This document shows, one piece after another, positions 14,418-20,871 of a stretch of 20,871 nt of DNA. How positions within the stretch are numbered: the stretch's first letter is position 1; each line of letters begins with the position of its first letter. Below the pieces are notes generated by a model. It saw nothing but the letters and a program-made list of their open reading frames with translations, was not told where the DNA came from and did not search any database. The DNA is from Halolactibacillus sp051746745 (GTDB taxonomy: Bacteria > Bacillota > Bacilli > Bacillales > Amphibacillaceae): assembly GCA_051746745.1 (NCBI GenBank), contig JBNJFJ010000027.1:1-20871 (forward strand), read 5' to 3'. Made by a program: the position numbers and the translations under genes.

Positions 14418-15373
14418 GCAAAATTTTAATTGCGCTTGGTGGTAACGCTCTAGGTGAAAATCCAGAAGAACAGAGAAAGCTCACGCATCAAGCAGCCAAG
14501 CCAATTGTCGATATGATTGAACAAGGTCATCAAGTGATTCTCTCACACGGAAACGGTCCACAAGTTGGGGCGATTCATTTAGCTTTCGGTAAATATGCTG
14601 AGGAAAAAGGGTTAGACAAATCAATGCCCTTCGCTGAATCCGGGGCGATGAGTCAGGGGTATATTGGTTATCACCTGCAGAATGCTTTACGTGAAGAGTT
14701 GGCAGATCGTGGACTTAATCGCTCTGTTGCCTCTATTGTTAGCCAAGTGCTTGTTGATAAACATGATCCAGCCTTCACATCACCAACGAAGCCGATTGGA
14801 CCGTTCTATTCAAAAGAAGAGGCGGACCAATTGATGAAAGAAACAGGAGACATTTATATTGAAGATTCCGGTCGTGGTTATCGTAAAGTGATTCCTTCGC
14901 CTAAACCTATAGATATTGTTGAAAAAGATATTATGAAAGACCTCATTGATAACGGTCATATTGTCATTGGCGCCGGTGGTGGTGGTATTCCGGTTATCCA
15001 AGAAGGCAAACATAAACTCACCGGTGTTGAGGCTGTGATTGATAAAGACTTAGCGAGTGAGTGTTTAGCGGAAGTGTTAGATGTCGATTTCTTCTTTATT
15101 CTCACAGGTGTTGACCAAGTGGCAATCAACTTTGGAAAGCCCAACCAAACAGCGCTTGATTCGATGTCAGTGAAAGAAGCAAAAGGTTATATCGCAGAAG
15201 GTCAATTCCCTAAAGGGAGTATGTTACCTAAAGTAGAAGCAGCAATTAAGTTTGTCGAATCTAAAAAAGAAAGAAAGGCGATCATTTCATCGCTTGAACG
15301 TGCGAAAGAAGCCGTTGAAGGAAAAACAGGGACAGTTATTTATAAAGACCGCGAAAGTATGTTAATGAACTAA
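14414..15373 (+). CDS. allK: Carbamate kinase, catabolic (AllK/ArcC-like)
   Basis: Transfers phosphate from carbamoyl phosphate to ADP, giving ATP and carbamate, which breaks down to CO2 and ammonia. This is the energy-yielding last step of the operon. The 319 residues show the full amino-acid-kinase signature: LGGNAL at 8-13, SHGNGPQVG at 44-52, ESGAMSQGYIGYHLQNAL at about 75-92, RKVIPSPKP at 157-165, GAGGGGIPV at 187-195, AVIDKDLASE at 207-216 and LTGVDQVAINFGKP at about 230-243. The ATG overlaps the DUF1116 stop codon, with AGGAGGG 6 bases upstream. No arginine deiminase or ornithine carbamoyltransferase gene is nearby, so the context favours the AllK role over an arginine-pathway ArcC. 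The enzyme family itself is certain; the symbol reflects context. Confidence 0.93.
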   Translation: MSKILIALGGNALGENPEEQRKLTHQAAKPIVDMIEQGHQVILSHGNGPQVGAIHLAFGKYAEEKGLDKSMPFAESGAMSQGYIGYHLQNALREELADRGLNRSVASIVSQVLVDKHDPAFTSPTKPIGPFYSKEEADQLMKETGDIYIEDSGRGYRKVIPSPKPIDIVEKDIMKDLIDNGHIVIGAGGGGIPVIQEGKHKLTGVEAVIDKDLASECLAEVLDVDFFFILTGVDQVAINFGKPNQTALDSMSVKEAKGYIAEGQFPKGSMLPKVEAAIKFVESKKERKAIISSLERAKEAVEGKTGTVIYKDRESMLMN

Positions 15374-15378
15374 ATGAT

Positions 15379-15418
15379 AACACGATGTATCTTCGGATAT
15401 GTCGTGTTTTCGTTGTTT
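15379..15418 (+). terminator. UUCG-tetraloop terminator of the ureide operon
   Basis: The 13-bp stem AACACGATGTATC (15379-15391) / GATATGTCGTGTT (15396-15408) has two G-U pairs and is closed by the very stable C(TTCG)G tetraloop. TTTTCGTTGTTT follows. It separates the accessory operon from secA. Confidence 0.88.
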
Positions 15419-15432
15419 CACAAGGATGTTTC

Positions 15433-15461
15433 TTGTCATTAAAAACCCCAAGTGTTATTAT
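15433..15461 (+). promoter_or_regulatory. SigA-type promoter of secA
   Basis: TTGTCA (15433-15438), a 17-bp spacer and TATTAT (15456-15461) give a near-consensus vegetative promoter. The predicted start is near 15468, about 50 bases before the secA ATG. secA is therefore transcribed independently of the operon upstream. Confidence 0.75.
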
Positions 15462-15517
15462 AAAATGTAGACGTTTACGAAACAAGGCGTCAGTATCTAT
15501 TAGAGGAGCGTACATTT

Positions 15518-18025
15518 ATGCGTGGAATACTAAAAAAGATTTTTGATGGTAATGAACGCCAATTAAAAGAACTGCGACCAACAGTTGATCAAATTGAGGC
15601 GTTAGAGAAAGATTTTGAAAGTTTATCAGATAGTGATTTGAAAAATAAAACAACGGAACTAAAACAACGCGTAGAAAACGGTGACACGTTAGACGATGTG
15701 ATGGTTGAAGCTTATGCAGTTGTAAGAGAAGCTTCAAAACGCGTGTTAAATATGCGTCCATTCCCGGTACAGTTAATGGGAGCGATTGTTCTTCATGGTG
15801 GTAACATTGCTGAAATGAAAACAGGTGAAGGGAAAACCCTCGCTTCAACCTTACCAGCATATTTAAATGCCCTGTCAGGTGACGGTGTCCACATTATTAC
15901 GGTCAATGAATACTTAGCGGACCGTGATGCGAAAGAAATGGGACAGTTATTTGAATTTCTCGGTTTAACCGTTGGCTTAAATGTGAGTGGATTATCTAAA
16001 GAAGAAAAACGAAAAGCTTATGAAGCAGATATTACCTATGGTACAAATAATGAATTTGGTTTTGACTATTTGCGTGACAATATGGTGCTCTATAAAGAAC
16101 AGATGGTCCAACGCCCCCTCAACTTTGCGATTATTGATGAGGTCGACTCGATCTTAATTGATGAGGCGAGAACGCCATTAATTATTTCAGGAAGTGCGCG
16201 TAAGTCAGCGTCACTTTATCAACAAGCGAATAGCTTTGTCAGAGGACTAAAGAAAGAACATGACTTTAGTTATGATGAAAAGACAAAAGGGGTTCAGTTA
16301 ACGGAAGAAGGCATTACAAAGGCAGAAAGCTTCTTTAATATTGATAACCTCTTTGATTTAAAACATGTGACGTTAACGCATCATATTAATCAAGCACTTA
16401 AAGCACACGCGTCGATGCATCGTGACACAGACTATGTGATTGAAGAAGAGCAAGTCGTGATTGTTGATCAATTCACAGGGCGTCTCATGAAAGGACGTCG
16501 TTATAGTGATGGTTTACACCAAGCGATTGAGGCAAAAGAGGGCCTACAGATTCAGAATGAATCAATGACGCTTGCTTCGATTACGTTCCAAAACTTCTTT
16601 AGAATGTATAATAAATTATCAGGTATGACGGGGACGGCAAAAACAGAAGAGGAAGAGTTCCGTAACATTTATAATATGGATGTTGTGGCTATTCCAACAA
16701 ACAAACCGATTATTCGTGACGACCGTCCCGACCTTATCTTTAAGACGATGGACGGGAAGTTTAAGGCGGTAATTGAGGATATTAAATCTCGCCATGAAGC
16801 GGGTCAACCAGTCCTTGTTGGTACAGTGGCTGTTGAAACGTCAGAAGTGATTTCAGCGTTACTGAAAAAACGTGGCGTCCCGCATAACGTTTTAAATGCG
16901 AAAAACCACTACCGTGAAGCAGAAATTATTGAAAATGCCGGAGAGCAAAAAGCCGTCACGATTGCGACCAATATGGCAGGACGTGGGACAGATATCAAGC
17001 TAGGTGAAGGGGTTAAAGACCTCGGCGGTTTAGCCGTTATTGGTACTGAACGTCACGAATCGCGCCGGATTGATAATCAGTTACGCGGGCGTTCAGGACG
17101 CCAAGGTGATCCGGGTGTGACACAGTTCTATCTATCGATGGAAGACGATTTAATGCGTCGTTTTGGTTCTGATAACATGAAAGCTGTGATGGATCGATTT
17201 AAGATGGATGATGCTCAACCGATTGAAAGTAAAATGGTATCAAAAGCGGTTGAATCAGCACAAAAACGCGTGGAAGGTAACAACTTTGATGCGCGTAAGA
17301 ATGTCTTAAGTTATGATGATGTGTTACGTGAACAACGAGAAATTATTTATCAACAACGGTATGACGTGATTGATTCAGATAACTTAAAAGATATCGTATT
17401 GAATATGATTGAAACGGTTGTCGAAAATCAAGTGGAACTCCATACCCAAGATGAAGATAACACGAAATGGGAACTTGATGGACTGACTGAATATATTCAT
17501 GCAAACCTTGTTGAGTCAGAATACCTTACCCGAAGTGATTTATCAGATCAGTCACCAGAAGCACTTGTCTCACTGATTATGGATAAAGTGAAAGAGAAAT
17601 ATGATGTGAAAGAACAAGACATGGGCGAAGAACGGATGCGTGAGTTTGAGAAAGTCATACTCTTACGTGTCGTTGATACGAAATGGATGGATCATATTGA
17701 TCAAATGGACCAACTCCGACAAGGGATTCATTTACGTGCTTATGCACAAAACAATCCACTGAATGAATACCGGATGGAAGGCTTTAATATGTTTGAAGCG
17801 ATGGTTCAATCAATCAATGAAGACGTCGCGCGTTATGTAATGAAAGCACAAGTACGTGAGAACCTACAACGTCAAGAAGTCGCAAAAAATGCGACAGCTG
17901 TCTCAGGTGATGACGGTAAAAAACAAAAGAAAAAACAACCATTTGTGAAGTCTGACAGCATTGGACGGAACGATCCATGTCCGTGTGGGAGTGGAAAGAA
18001 ATACAAACATTGTCACGGTAAATAA
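15518..18025 (+). CDS. secA: Protein translocase ATPase SecA
   Basis: SecA is the ATP-driven motor that pushes unfolded preproteins through SecYEG. The 835 residues fit the normal Bacillota SecA1 length. Walker A is MKTGEGKT at 100-107 and the DEAD-type box is DEVDS at 207-211, with LIDEARTPL following. Further motifs are MTGTAKTEEEEF in the linker region, TNMAGRGTDIKLGEGV and IDNQLRGRSGRQGDPG in the second nucleotide-binding domain, and VVDTKWMDHIDQMDQLRQGI in the helical scaffold. The C-terminal zinc-binding tail has C821, C823, C832 and H833 intact and can contact SecB or ribosomes. GAGGAG lies upstream of ATG 15518. prfB follows after 67 bp, as in related genomes. Confidence 0.99.
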   Translation: MRGILKKIFDGNERQLKELRPTVDQIEALEKDFESLSDSDLKNKTTELKQRVENGDTLDDVMVEAYAVVREASKRVLNMRPFPVQLMGAIVLHGGNIAEMKTGEGKTLASTLPAYLNALSGDGVHIITVNEYLADRDAKEMGQLFEFLGLTVGLNVSGLSKEEKRKAYEADITYGTNNEFGFDYLRDNMVLYKEQMVQRPLNFAIIDEVDSILIDEARTPLIISGSARKSASLYQQANSFVRGLKKEHDFSYDEKTKGVQLTEEGITKAESFFNIDNLFDLKHVTLTHHINQALKAHASMHRDTDYVIEEEQVVIVDQFTGRLMKGRRYSDGLHQAIEAKEGLQIQNESMTLASITFQNFFRMYNKLSGMTGTAKTEEEEFRNIYNMDVVAIPTNKPIIRDDRPDLIFKTMDGKFKAVIEDIKSRHEAGQPVLVGTVAVETSEVISALLKKRGVPHNVLNAKNHYREAEIIENAGEQKAVTIATNMAGRGTDIKLGEGVKDLGGLAVIGTERHESRRIDNQLRGRSGRQGDPGVTQFYLSMEDDLMRRFGSDNMKAVMDRFKMDDAQPIESKMVSKAVESAQKRVEGNNFDARKNVLSYDDVLREQREIIYQQRYDVIDSDNLKDIVLNMIETVVENQVELHTQDEDNTKWELDGLTEYIHANLVESEYLTRSDLSDQSPEALVSLIMDKVKEKYDVKEQDMGEERMREFEKVILLRVVDTKWMDHIDQMDQLRQGIHLRAYAQNNPLNEYRMEGFNMFEAMVQSINEDVARYVMKAQVRENLQRQEVAKNATAVSGDDGKKQKKKQPFVKSDSIGRNDPCPCGSGKKYKHCHGK

Positions 18026-18033
18026 TGACCAAT

Positions 18034-18067
18034 GGGCATCCTAAGCGTTAGGATGTCCGTTTGATTG
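18034..18067 (+). terminator. Hairpin between secA and prfB (weak terminator or attenuator)
   Basis: GGGCATCCTAA (18034-18044) and TTAGGATGTCC (18048-18058) form an 11-bp stem with one G-U pair and only a three-base GCG loop. The following GTTTGATTGT is T-rich but not a clean T run, so partial read-through into prfB is likely. Confidence 0.55.
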
Positions 18068-18092
18068 TAAAGAATAGATGAGGTGAAGGGTA

Positions 18093-19194
18093 ATGGAATT
18101 AGTAGAAATTAAACAAGAATTAGAGAAGATGACTAACCGTTTAGCGGATTTTAGGGGGTCTCTTTGACTTAGATGAAAAGCGGACCAAAATAGCGGAGTT
18201 AGAACATGAAATGACGGCACCAGATTTTTGGGATGACCAAAAAAATGCACAAAAAGTCATTGATGAAGTAAATAGTTATAAAGATGTCGTCAATCGTTTT
18301 GATGCGCACGTAGAAACGCTAGAAAACTTAGAAGTCAGTTATGAACTCGTAAAAGAAGAAGCGGATGAAGATCTCAGACTTGAGCTAGAGGAAGAGTTAG
18401 CTCAGCTACAAGAGGACTTAAACGCCTTTGAGTTATTGATGTTATTAAGTGAGCCTTATGATAAGAACAATGCGATATTAGAGCTTCACCCAGGTGCGGG
18501 TGGGACAGAATCTCAAGACTGGGGCAGTATGCTACTTAGAATGTATACGCGTTGGGCTGAGAAAAAAGGTTTCAAAGTCGAGACACTTGATTACTTACCG
18601 GGCGATGAAGCGGGGATTAAAAGTGTGACCTTGCTGATCAAAGGTCACAATGCTTACGGTTATTTAAAGGCAGAAAAAGGAGTCCACCGCTTAGTAAGGA
18701 TTTCACCCTTTGACTCACAAAACAGACGTCACACGTCGTTTGTATCTTGTGATGTGATGCCAGAACTATCTGATGATGTCGATATTGATATTAAAACGGA
18801 AGATTTAAAAATTGACACGTATCGTGCCTCGGGTGCCGGTGGACAGCATGTTAATACAACGGATTCAGCGGTTCGGATTACACACTTACCAACGAATTCG
18901 ATTGTGACGTGTCAATCAGAGCGGTCGCAAATTAAAAACCGTGAACAAGCGATGAAAATGTTAAAAGCAAAGCTCTATCAACTAGAAATTGAAAAGCAAC
19001 AAGCTGAAGTTGATGCGCTACGTGGTGAGCAAAAAGAAATCGGTTGGGGAAGTCAAATTCGTTCATACATTTTCCAACCGTACACGATGATTAAAGATCA
19101 CCGGACCAACATTGAAGTTGGTAACGTCCAAGGTGTGATGGACGGGGATCTTGATCCATTTATTGATGGTTACTTGCGCCAACAAATGCGGTAA
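18093..19194 (+). CDS. prfB: Peptide chain release factor 2 (programmed +1 frameshift)
   Basis: RF2 ends translation at UGA and UAA codons. The gene starts at ATG 18093, after GAAGGG. It is read for 24 codons to an in-frame TGA at 18165-18167, then continues in the +1 frame (GAC at 18166) to the stop at 19192-19194, giving 366 residues, the standard RF2 length. Hallmarks are the stop-codon recognition tripeptide SPF at 204-206, the catalytic GGQ at 249-251 within GAGGQHVNTTDSAVRI, and RSQIKNREQAM. The apparent interruption is the well-known RF2 autoregulatory frameshift, not a pseudogene: low RF2 slows termination at the TGA and favours the shift. A strong terminator follows. Confidence 0.97.
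18153..18168 (+). promoter_or_regulatory. RF2 programmed +1 frameshift site
   Basis: The internal Shine-Dalgarno-like AGGGGG (18153-18158) is followed by TCT and then CTT TGA C (18162-18168). This is the canonical slip arrangement, with the same SD-to-slip spacing as E. coli prfB; only one codon (TCT instead of TAT) differs. Zero-frame translation would stop at TGA after 24 codons. Confidence 0.97.
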
Positions 19195-19231
19195 GCCATT
19201 TTTAAAAAATCCAATCAGTCATGGAAAAAGG

Positions 19232-19275
19232 AATCCCCTTAAAGTGAGAGGTGCATCCACTTTAAGGGGATTTTT
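19232..19275 (+). terminator. Terminator of prfB
   Basis: A perfect 15-bp stem, AATCCCCTTAAAGTG (19232-19246) and CACTTTAAGGGGATT (19258-19272), has an 11-base loop and is followed by a T run (19271-19275). Confidence 0.92.
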
Positions 19276-19380
19276 ATGAAGTAATATGAGAAGGCCCCTT
19301 TTACTTTTTTTGTAAATATGTTAGAGTAGAGTTAGAGTTTCTGGATTAACATTATACATACTTATAAAAAGGAGAGGCTT

Positions 19381-19896
19381 ATGCAAAAACAGATGAAGAA
19401 TCAAGGTGTTATTTGGGTCATTGTGGTGTTAGTGATGTTTTTAATTGGGACAAGTGTGTTGCTTTATCAGGAACATGAGGCGGATAAGCGTGCTTTTCAA
19501 AGTCTATTAAATCGTGTCTATATGGAAGTAGATAGTATTTTGCATACTACTTCACTCATAACTGAAAATAGTACAGCAGACGATGCGTATGTTGAACGCC
19601 TGTTCATTAATTTAGAAGTGAGATTGAATAACATCACAACGTTATTAGAGTTTGCTGACCGTACTGTTGATGATACCAACTTTCCAAACGGTGATTTTGC
19701 AAGGATAGCCGTCTATACAAGCGTAGAAGATTATGGAGAAGACGCATACGTTAAGCGGGTACAAGAGGTGTTAACGAATATAAAAGAAGCCATGTATTCA
19801 GAAGAACATAACCAAGAGGACCCGACCCTTACCCCGGAAGAATTCAATACCATTGTAGAAGAAGCAACAGATCAAGCTTGGGAGCATTTTAATTAA
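19381..19896 (+). CDS. Unrecognised membrane-anchored protein, acidic extracellular domain
   Basis: I do not recognise this 171-residue protein. After a short basic N-terminus (MQKQMKNQG) there is one hydrophobic helix at about residues 9-29 (VIWVIVVLVMFLIGTSVLLY), then an acidic, mostly helical domain of about 140 residues with no cysteine. The helix probably acts as an uncleaved anchor with the domain outside; no lipobox is present. AAAGGAGAGG lies just upstream of ATG 19381, so the start is firm. A TTGTAA-N17-TAGAGT pair near 19310 is a weak promoter candidate. It is flanked by terminators on both sides, so it is a single-gene unit between prfB and the yitT-family gene, a place where I recall no such gene in B. 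subtilis. Its length, topology and helix content would suit a small sensor-like or cell-envelope protein, but no function can be given. Confidence 0.8.
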   Translation: MQKQMKNQGVIWVIVVLVMFLIGTSVLLYQEHEADKRAFQSLLNRVYMEVDSILHTTSLITENSTADDAYVERLFINLEVRLNNITTLLEFADRTVDDTNFPNGDFARIAVYTSVEDYGEDAYVKRVQEVLTNIKEAMYSEEHNQEDPTLTPEEFNTIVEEATDQAWEHFN

Positions 19897-19927
19897 ATAA
19901 TGATGATGTTCTTGAAAATAGACAAAT

Positions 19928-19961
19928 GAGACGTTCAGTTATAGCTGGATGTCTCTTTTTT
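19928..19961 (+). terminator. Terminator of the membrane-anchored protein gene
   Basis: The stem GAGACGTTCAG (19928-19938) / CTGGATGTCTC (19945-19955) has two G-U pairs and a 6-base loop, followed directly by TTTTTT (19956-19961). Confidence 0.88.
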
Positions 19962-19989
19962 AGTGTCATTTTAATCCTTTACTCTGATG

Positions 19990-20036
19990 ATGAGACAGTG
20001 TGTTAACGGGTCAAAGCCAGTTGTTTCCTGTCTCAT
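19990..20036. repeat. Interrupted palindrome overlapping the yitT-family promoter
   Basis: ATGAGACAG (19990-19998) and CTGTCTCAT (20028-20036) are perfect 9-base inverted repeats separated by 29 bases. The right arm lies in the spacer between the -35 and -10 elements of the downstream promoter, so a repressor bound to both arms would block it. It could also form a long-loop hairpin, but there is no T run. A role is inferred from position only. Confidence 0.4.
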
Positions 20037-20049
20037 TATCTGATATACT
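20021..20049 (+). promoter_or_regulatory. SigA-type promoter of the yitT-family gene
   Basis: TTGTTT (20021-20026), a 17-bp spacer and TATACT (20044-20049), preceded by TGA to give an extended -10 (TGATATACT). The predicted start is near 20056, about 30 bases before the ATG. Confidence 0.65.
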
Positions 20050-20086
20050 CCTTTAGGTTGTAACAAATTGCTAAGGGGTGGATGTA

Positions 20087-20871
20087 ATGATACAAAAATA
20101 TAGACGAGAACCAATGCCAAGACCTTTTGTATTAACTTTTGAGTACAGTTTAGTTTTGCTTGGTTCATTTATGATTGCGATTGGCTTTAATTTATTTTTA
20201 CTACCGAATCAAGTTGCCTCTGGTGGCGTTGCGGGTATTAGTACGATTTTGAATAGTGTGTTTGGTTTTAGCCCAGATATTATTCAGTGGGCGATTAATA
20301 TCCCTTTATTTGTATTAGGGATTTTCATTTTAGGCAAGAACTTCGGGATGAAAACCTTCGTTGGTACGATTGCGGTCCCGTTCTTTGTTGGGATAAGTAG
20401 CGCTTGGCCTGCAGCAACACCAGACCCATTACTCGGTGCGATTTTCGGCGGTATGGCTTGTGGTGTGGGGATTGGTATTGTTTTTCGTGGGAAAGGTTCG
20501 ACGGGCGGTATCGATTTAGCGGCGCAAATCTTACATAAATACGTCCCACTTCCGTTTGGAATCTGTGTGGCCCTTTTTGATGGGGTGATCGTCTTAACGG
20601 CAACGTTCGTCTTTTCGGTGGAACAAGGTTTGTATGCTTTGATTGGGTTATTTGTGACCAGTCGAACGATTGATTTAGTCCAAGTCGGTCTAAACAGTTC
20701 AAAAAATTTAATGATTATCACCGATCATGTCGAACCAGTAAGAGAAGCCTTGCTCAATCAAGTTGACCGAGGTGTCACTGTGTGGCAAGCAGAAGGTGGT
20801 TATACTAAAGAAGAGCGGCGCATGATTATGTGTGTGGTGAATCAAAACGAGTTTAGTCGAACATCACAAAT
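20087..20871 (+). CDS. YitT/YvjA-family membrane protein, 3' truncated by window edge
   Basis: The frame is open from ATG 20087 to the window end (261 codons visible), preceded by AAGGGG 8 bases upstream. The product is a YitT-family protein: about five hydrophobic segments between residues 15 and 190, with the family signatures GFNLFLLPNQVASGGVAGIS near 31-50 and FRGKGSTGGIDLAAQI near 130-145. The soluble C-terminal DUF2179 domain begins near residue 200 (SKNLMIITDHVEPVREALLN). The function of the family is not established; export or transport roles have been proposed. A homologue (YvjA) lies near prfB in B. subtilis, so its position matches the conserved backbone. The long open frames on the opposite strand here are shadows. 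The C-terminus is missing only because the window ends. Confidence 0.9.
   Translation, partial: MIQKYRREPMPRPFVLTFEYSLVLLGSFMIAIGFNLFLLPNQVASGGVAGISTILNSVFGFSPDIIQWAINIPLFVLGIFILGKNFGMKTFVGTIAVPFFVGISSAWPAATPDPLLGAIFGGMACGVGIGIVFRGKGSTGGIDLAAQILHKYVPLPFGICVALFDGVIVLTATFVFSVEQGLYALIGLFVTSRTIDLVQVGLNSSKNLMIITDHVEPVREALLNQVDRGVTVWQAEGGYTKEERRMIMCVVNQNEFSRTSQ

Noticed and set aside
14414..15373. Carbamate kinase as part of an arginine deiminase pathway
   Set aside because: No arginine deiminase, ornithine carbamoyltransferase or arginine/ornithine antiporter is nearby, and the gene overlaps the DUF1116 gene in an AllFGHK-like order.
18211..19194. prfB as a shortened gene starting at 18211, or as a frameshifted pseudogene
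   Set aside because: The upstream 24 codons plus the canonical AGGGGG/CTTTGAC site restore a normal full-length RF2, so it is a programmed frameshift.
20284..20721. Long open frames on the minus strand opposite the yitT-family gene
   Set aside because: They have no ribosome binding sites, their products are basic and proline-rich without family features, and the plus strand encodes a clear YitT-family protein.

Overview
The window is chromosomal DNA from a motile, low-GC, Gram-positive bacterium of the Bacillaceae type. The evidence is AT-rich sequence, strong AGGAGG-like ribosome binding sites, a long-form hibernation factor with a SigB-like promoter, and a fliD-fliS-fliT / hpf / secA / prfB / yitT backbone like the one I recall from Bacillus subtilis. 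A halophilic or alkaliphilic relative is possible, but the genus cannot be fixed from the sequence alone.

Layout. 2-1566 (+) is the end of a flagellar filament-cap operon: partial fliD, fliS and a FliT-like chaperone. 1784-2344 (+) is hpf, with its own SigB-type promoter and a bidirectional terminator behind it. 2445-3635 (-) is an orphan ROK/XylR-type repressor and 4023-4655 (-) is upp. 4767-6386 (+) is a PucR-family regulator, divergent from upp. 6694-15373 (+) is a tight seven-gene operon: NCS2-type permease 1, a biuret-hydrolase-like cysteine hydrolase, NCS2-type permease 2, a DUF2877 protein (AllH-like), FdrA (AllF-like), a DUF1116 protein (AllG-like) and carbamate kinase (AllK-like). 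A UUCG-loop terminator closes it. The housekeeping backbone then resumes with secA (15518-18025), prfB with the programmed +1 frameshift (18093-19194), an unrecognised membrane-anchored protein (19381-19896) and a 3'-truncated yitT-family gene (from 20087).

Most notable is the 6.7-15.4 kb operon. FdrA, DUF1116 and DUF2877 proteins are the three components reported for the E. coli oxamate carbamoyltransferase. That enzyme phosphorolyses oxalurate (N-carbamoyl-oxamate) to oxamate plus carbamoyl phosphate, and carbamate kinase then makes ATP, CO2 and ammonia. Here the four proteins appear without allantoinase, allantoate hydrolase or ureidoglycolate dehydrogenase. They are instead packed with two paralogous permeases and an amidohydrolase resembling biuret and triuret hydrolases, next to a PucR regulator. 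I infer a self-contained 'import an N-carbamoyl compound, trim it, phosphorolyse it, make ATP' catabolic module whose true substrate is not known. Relative to B. subtilis gene order it sits as an accessory block, with upp and the ROK gene, between hpf and secA.

I saw no tRNA, rRNA, insertion sequence, CRISPR array or origin.
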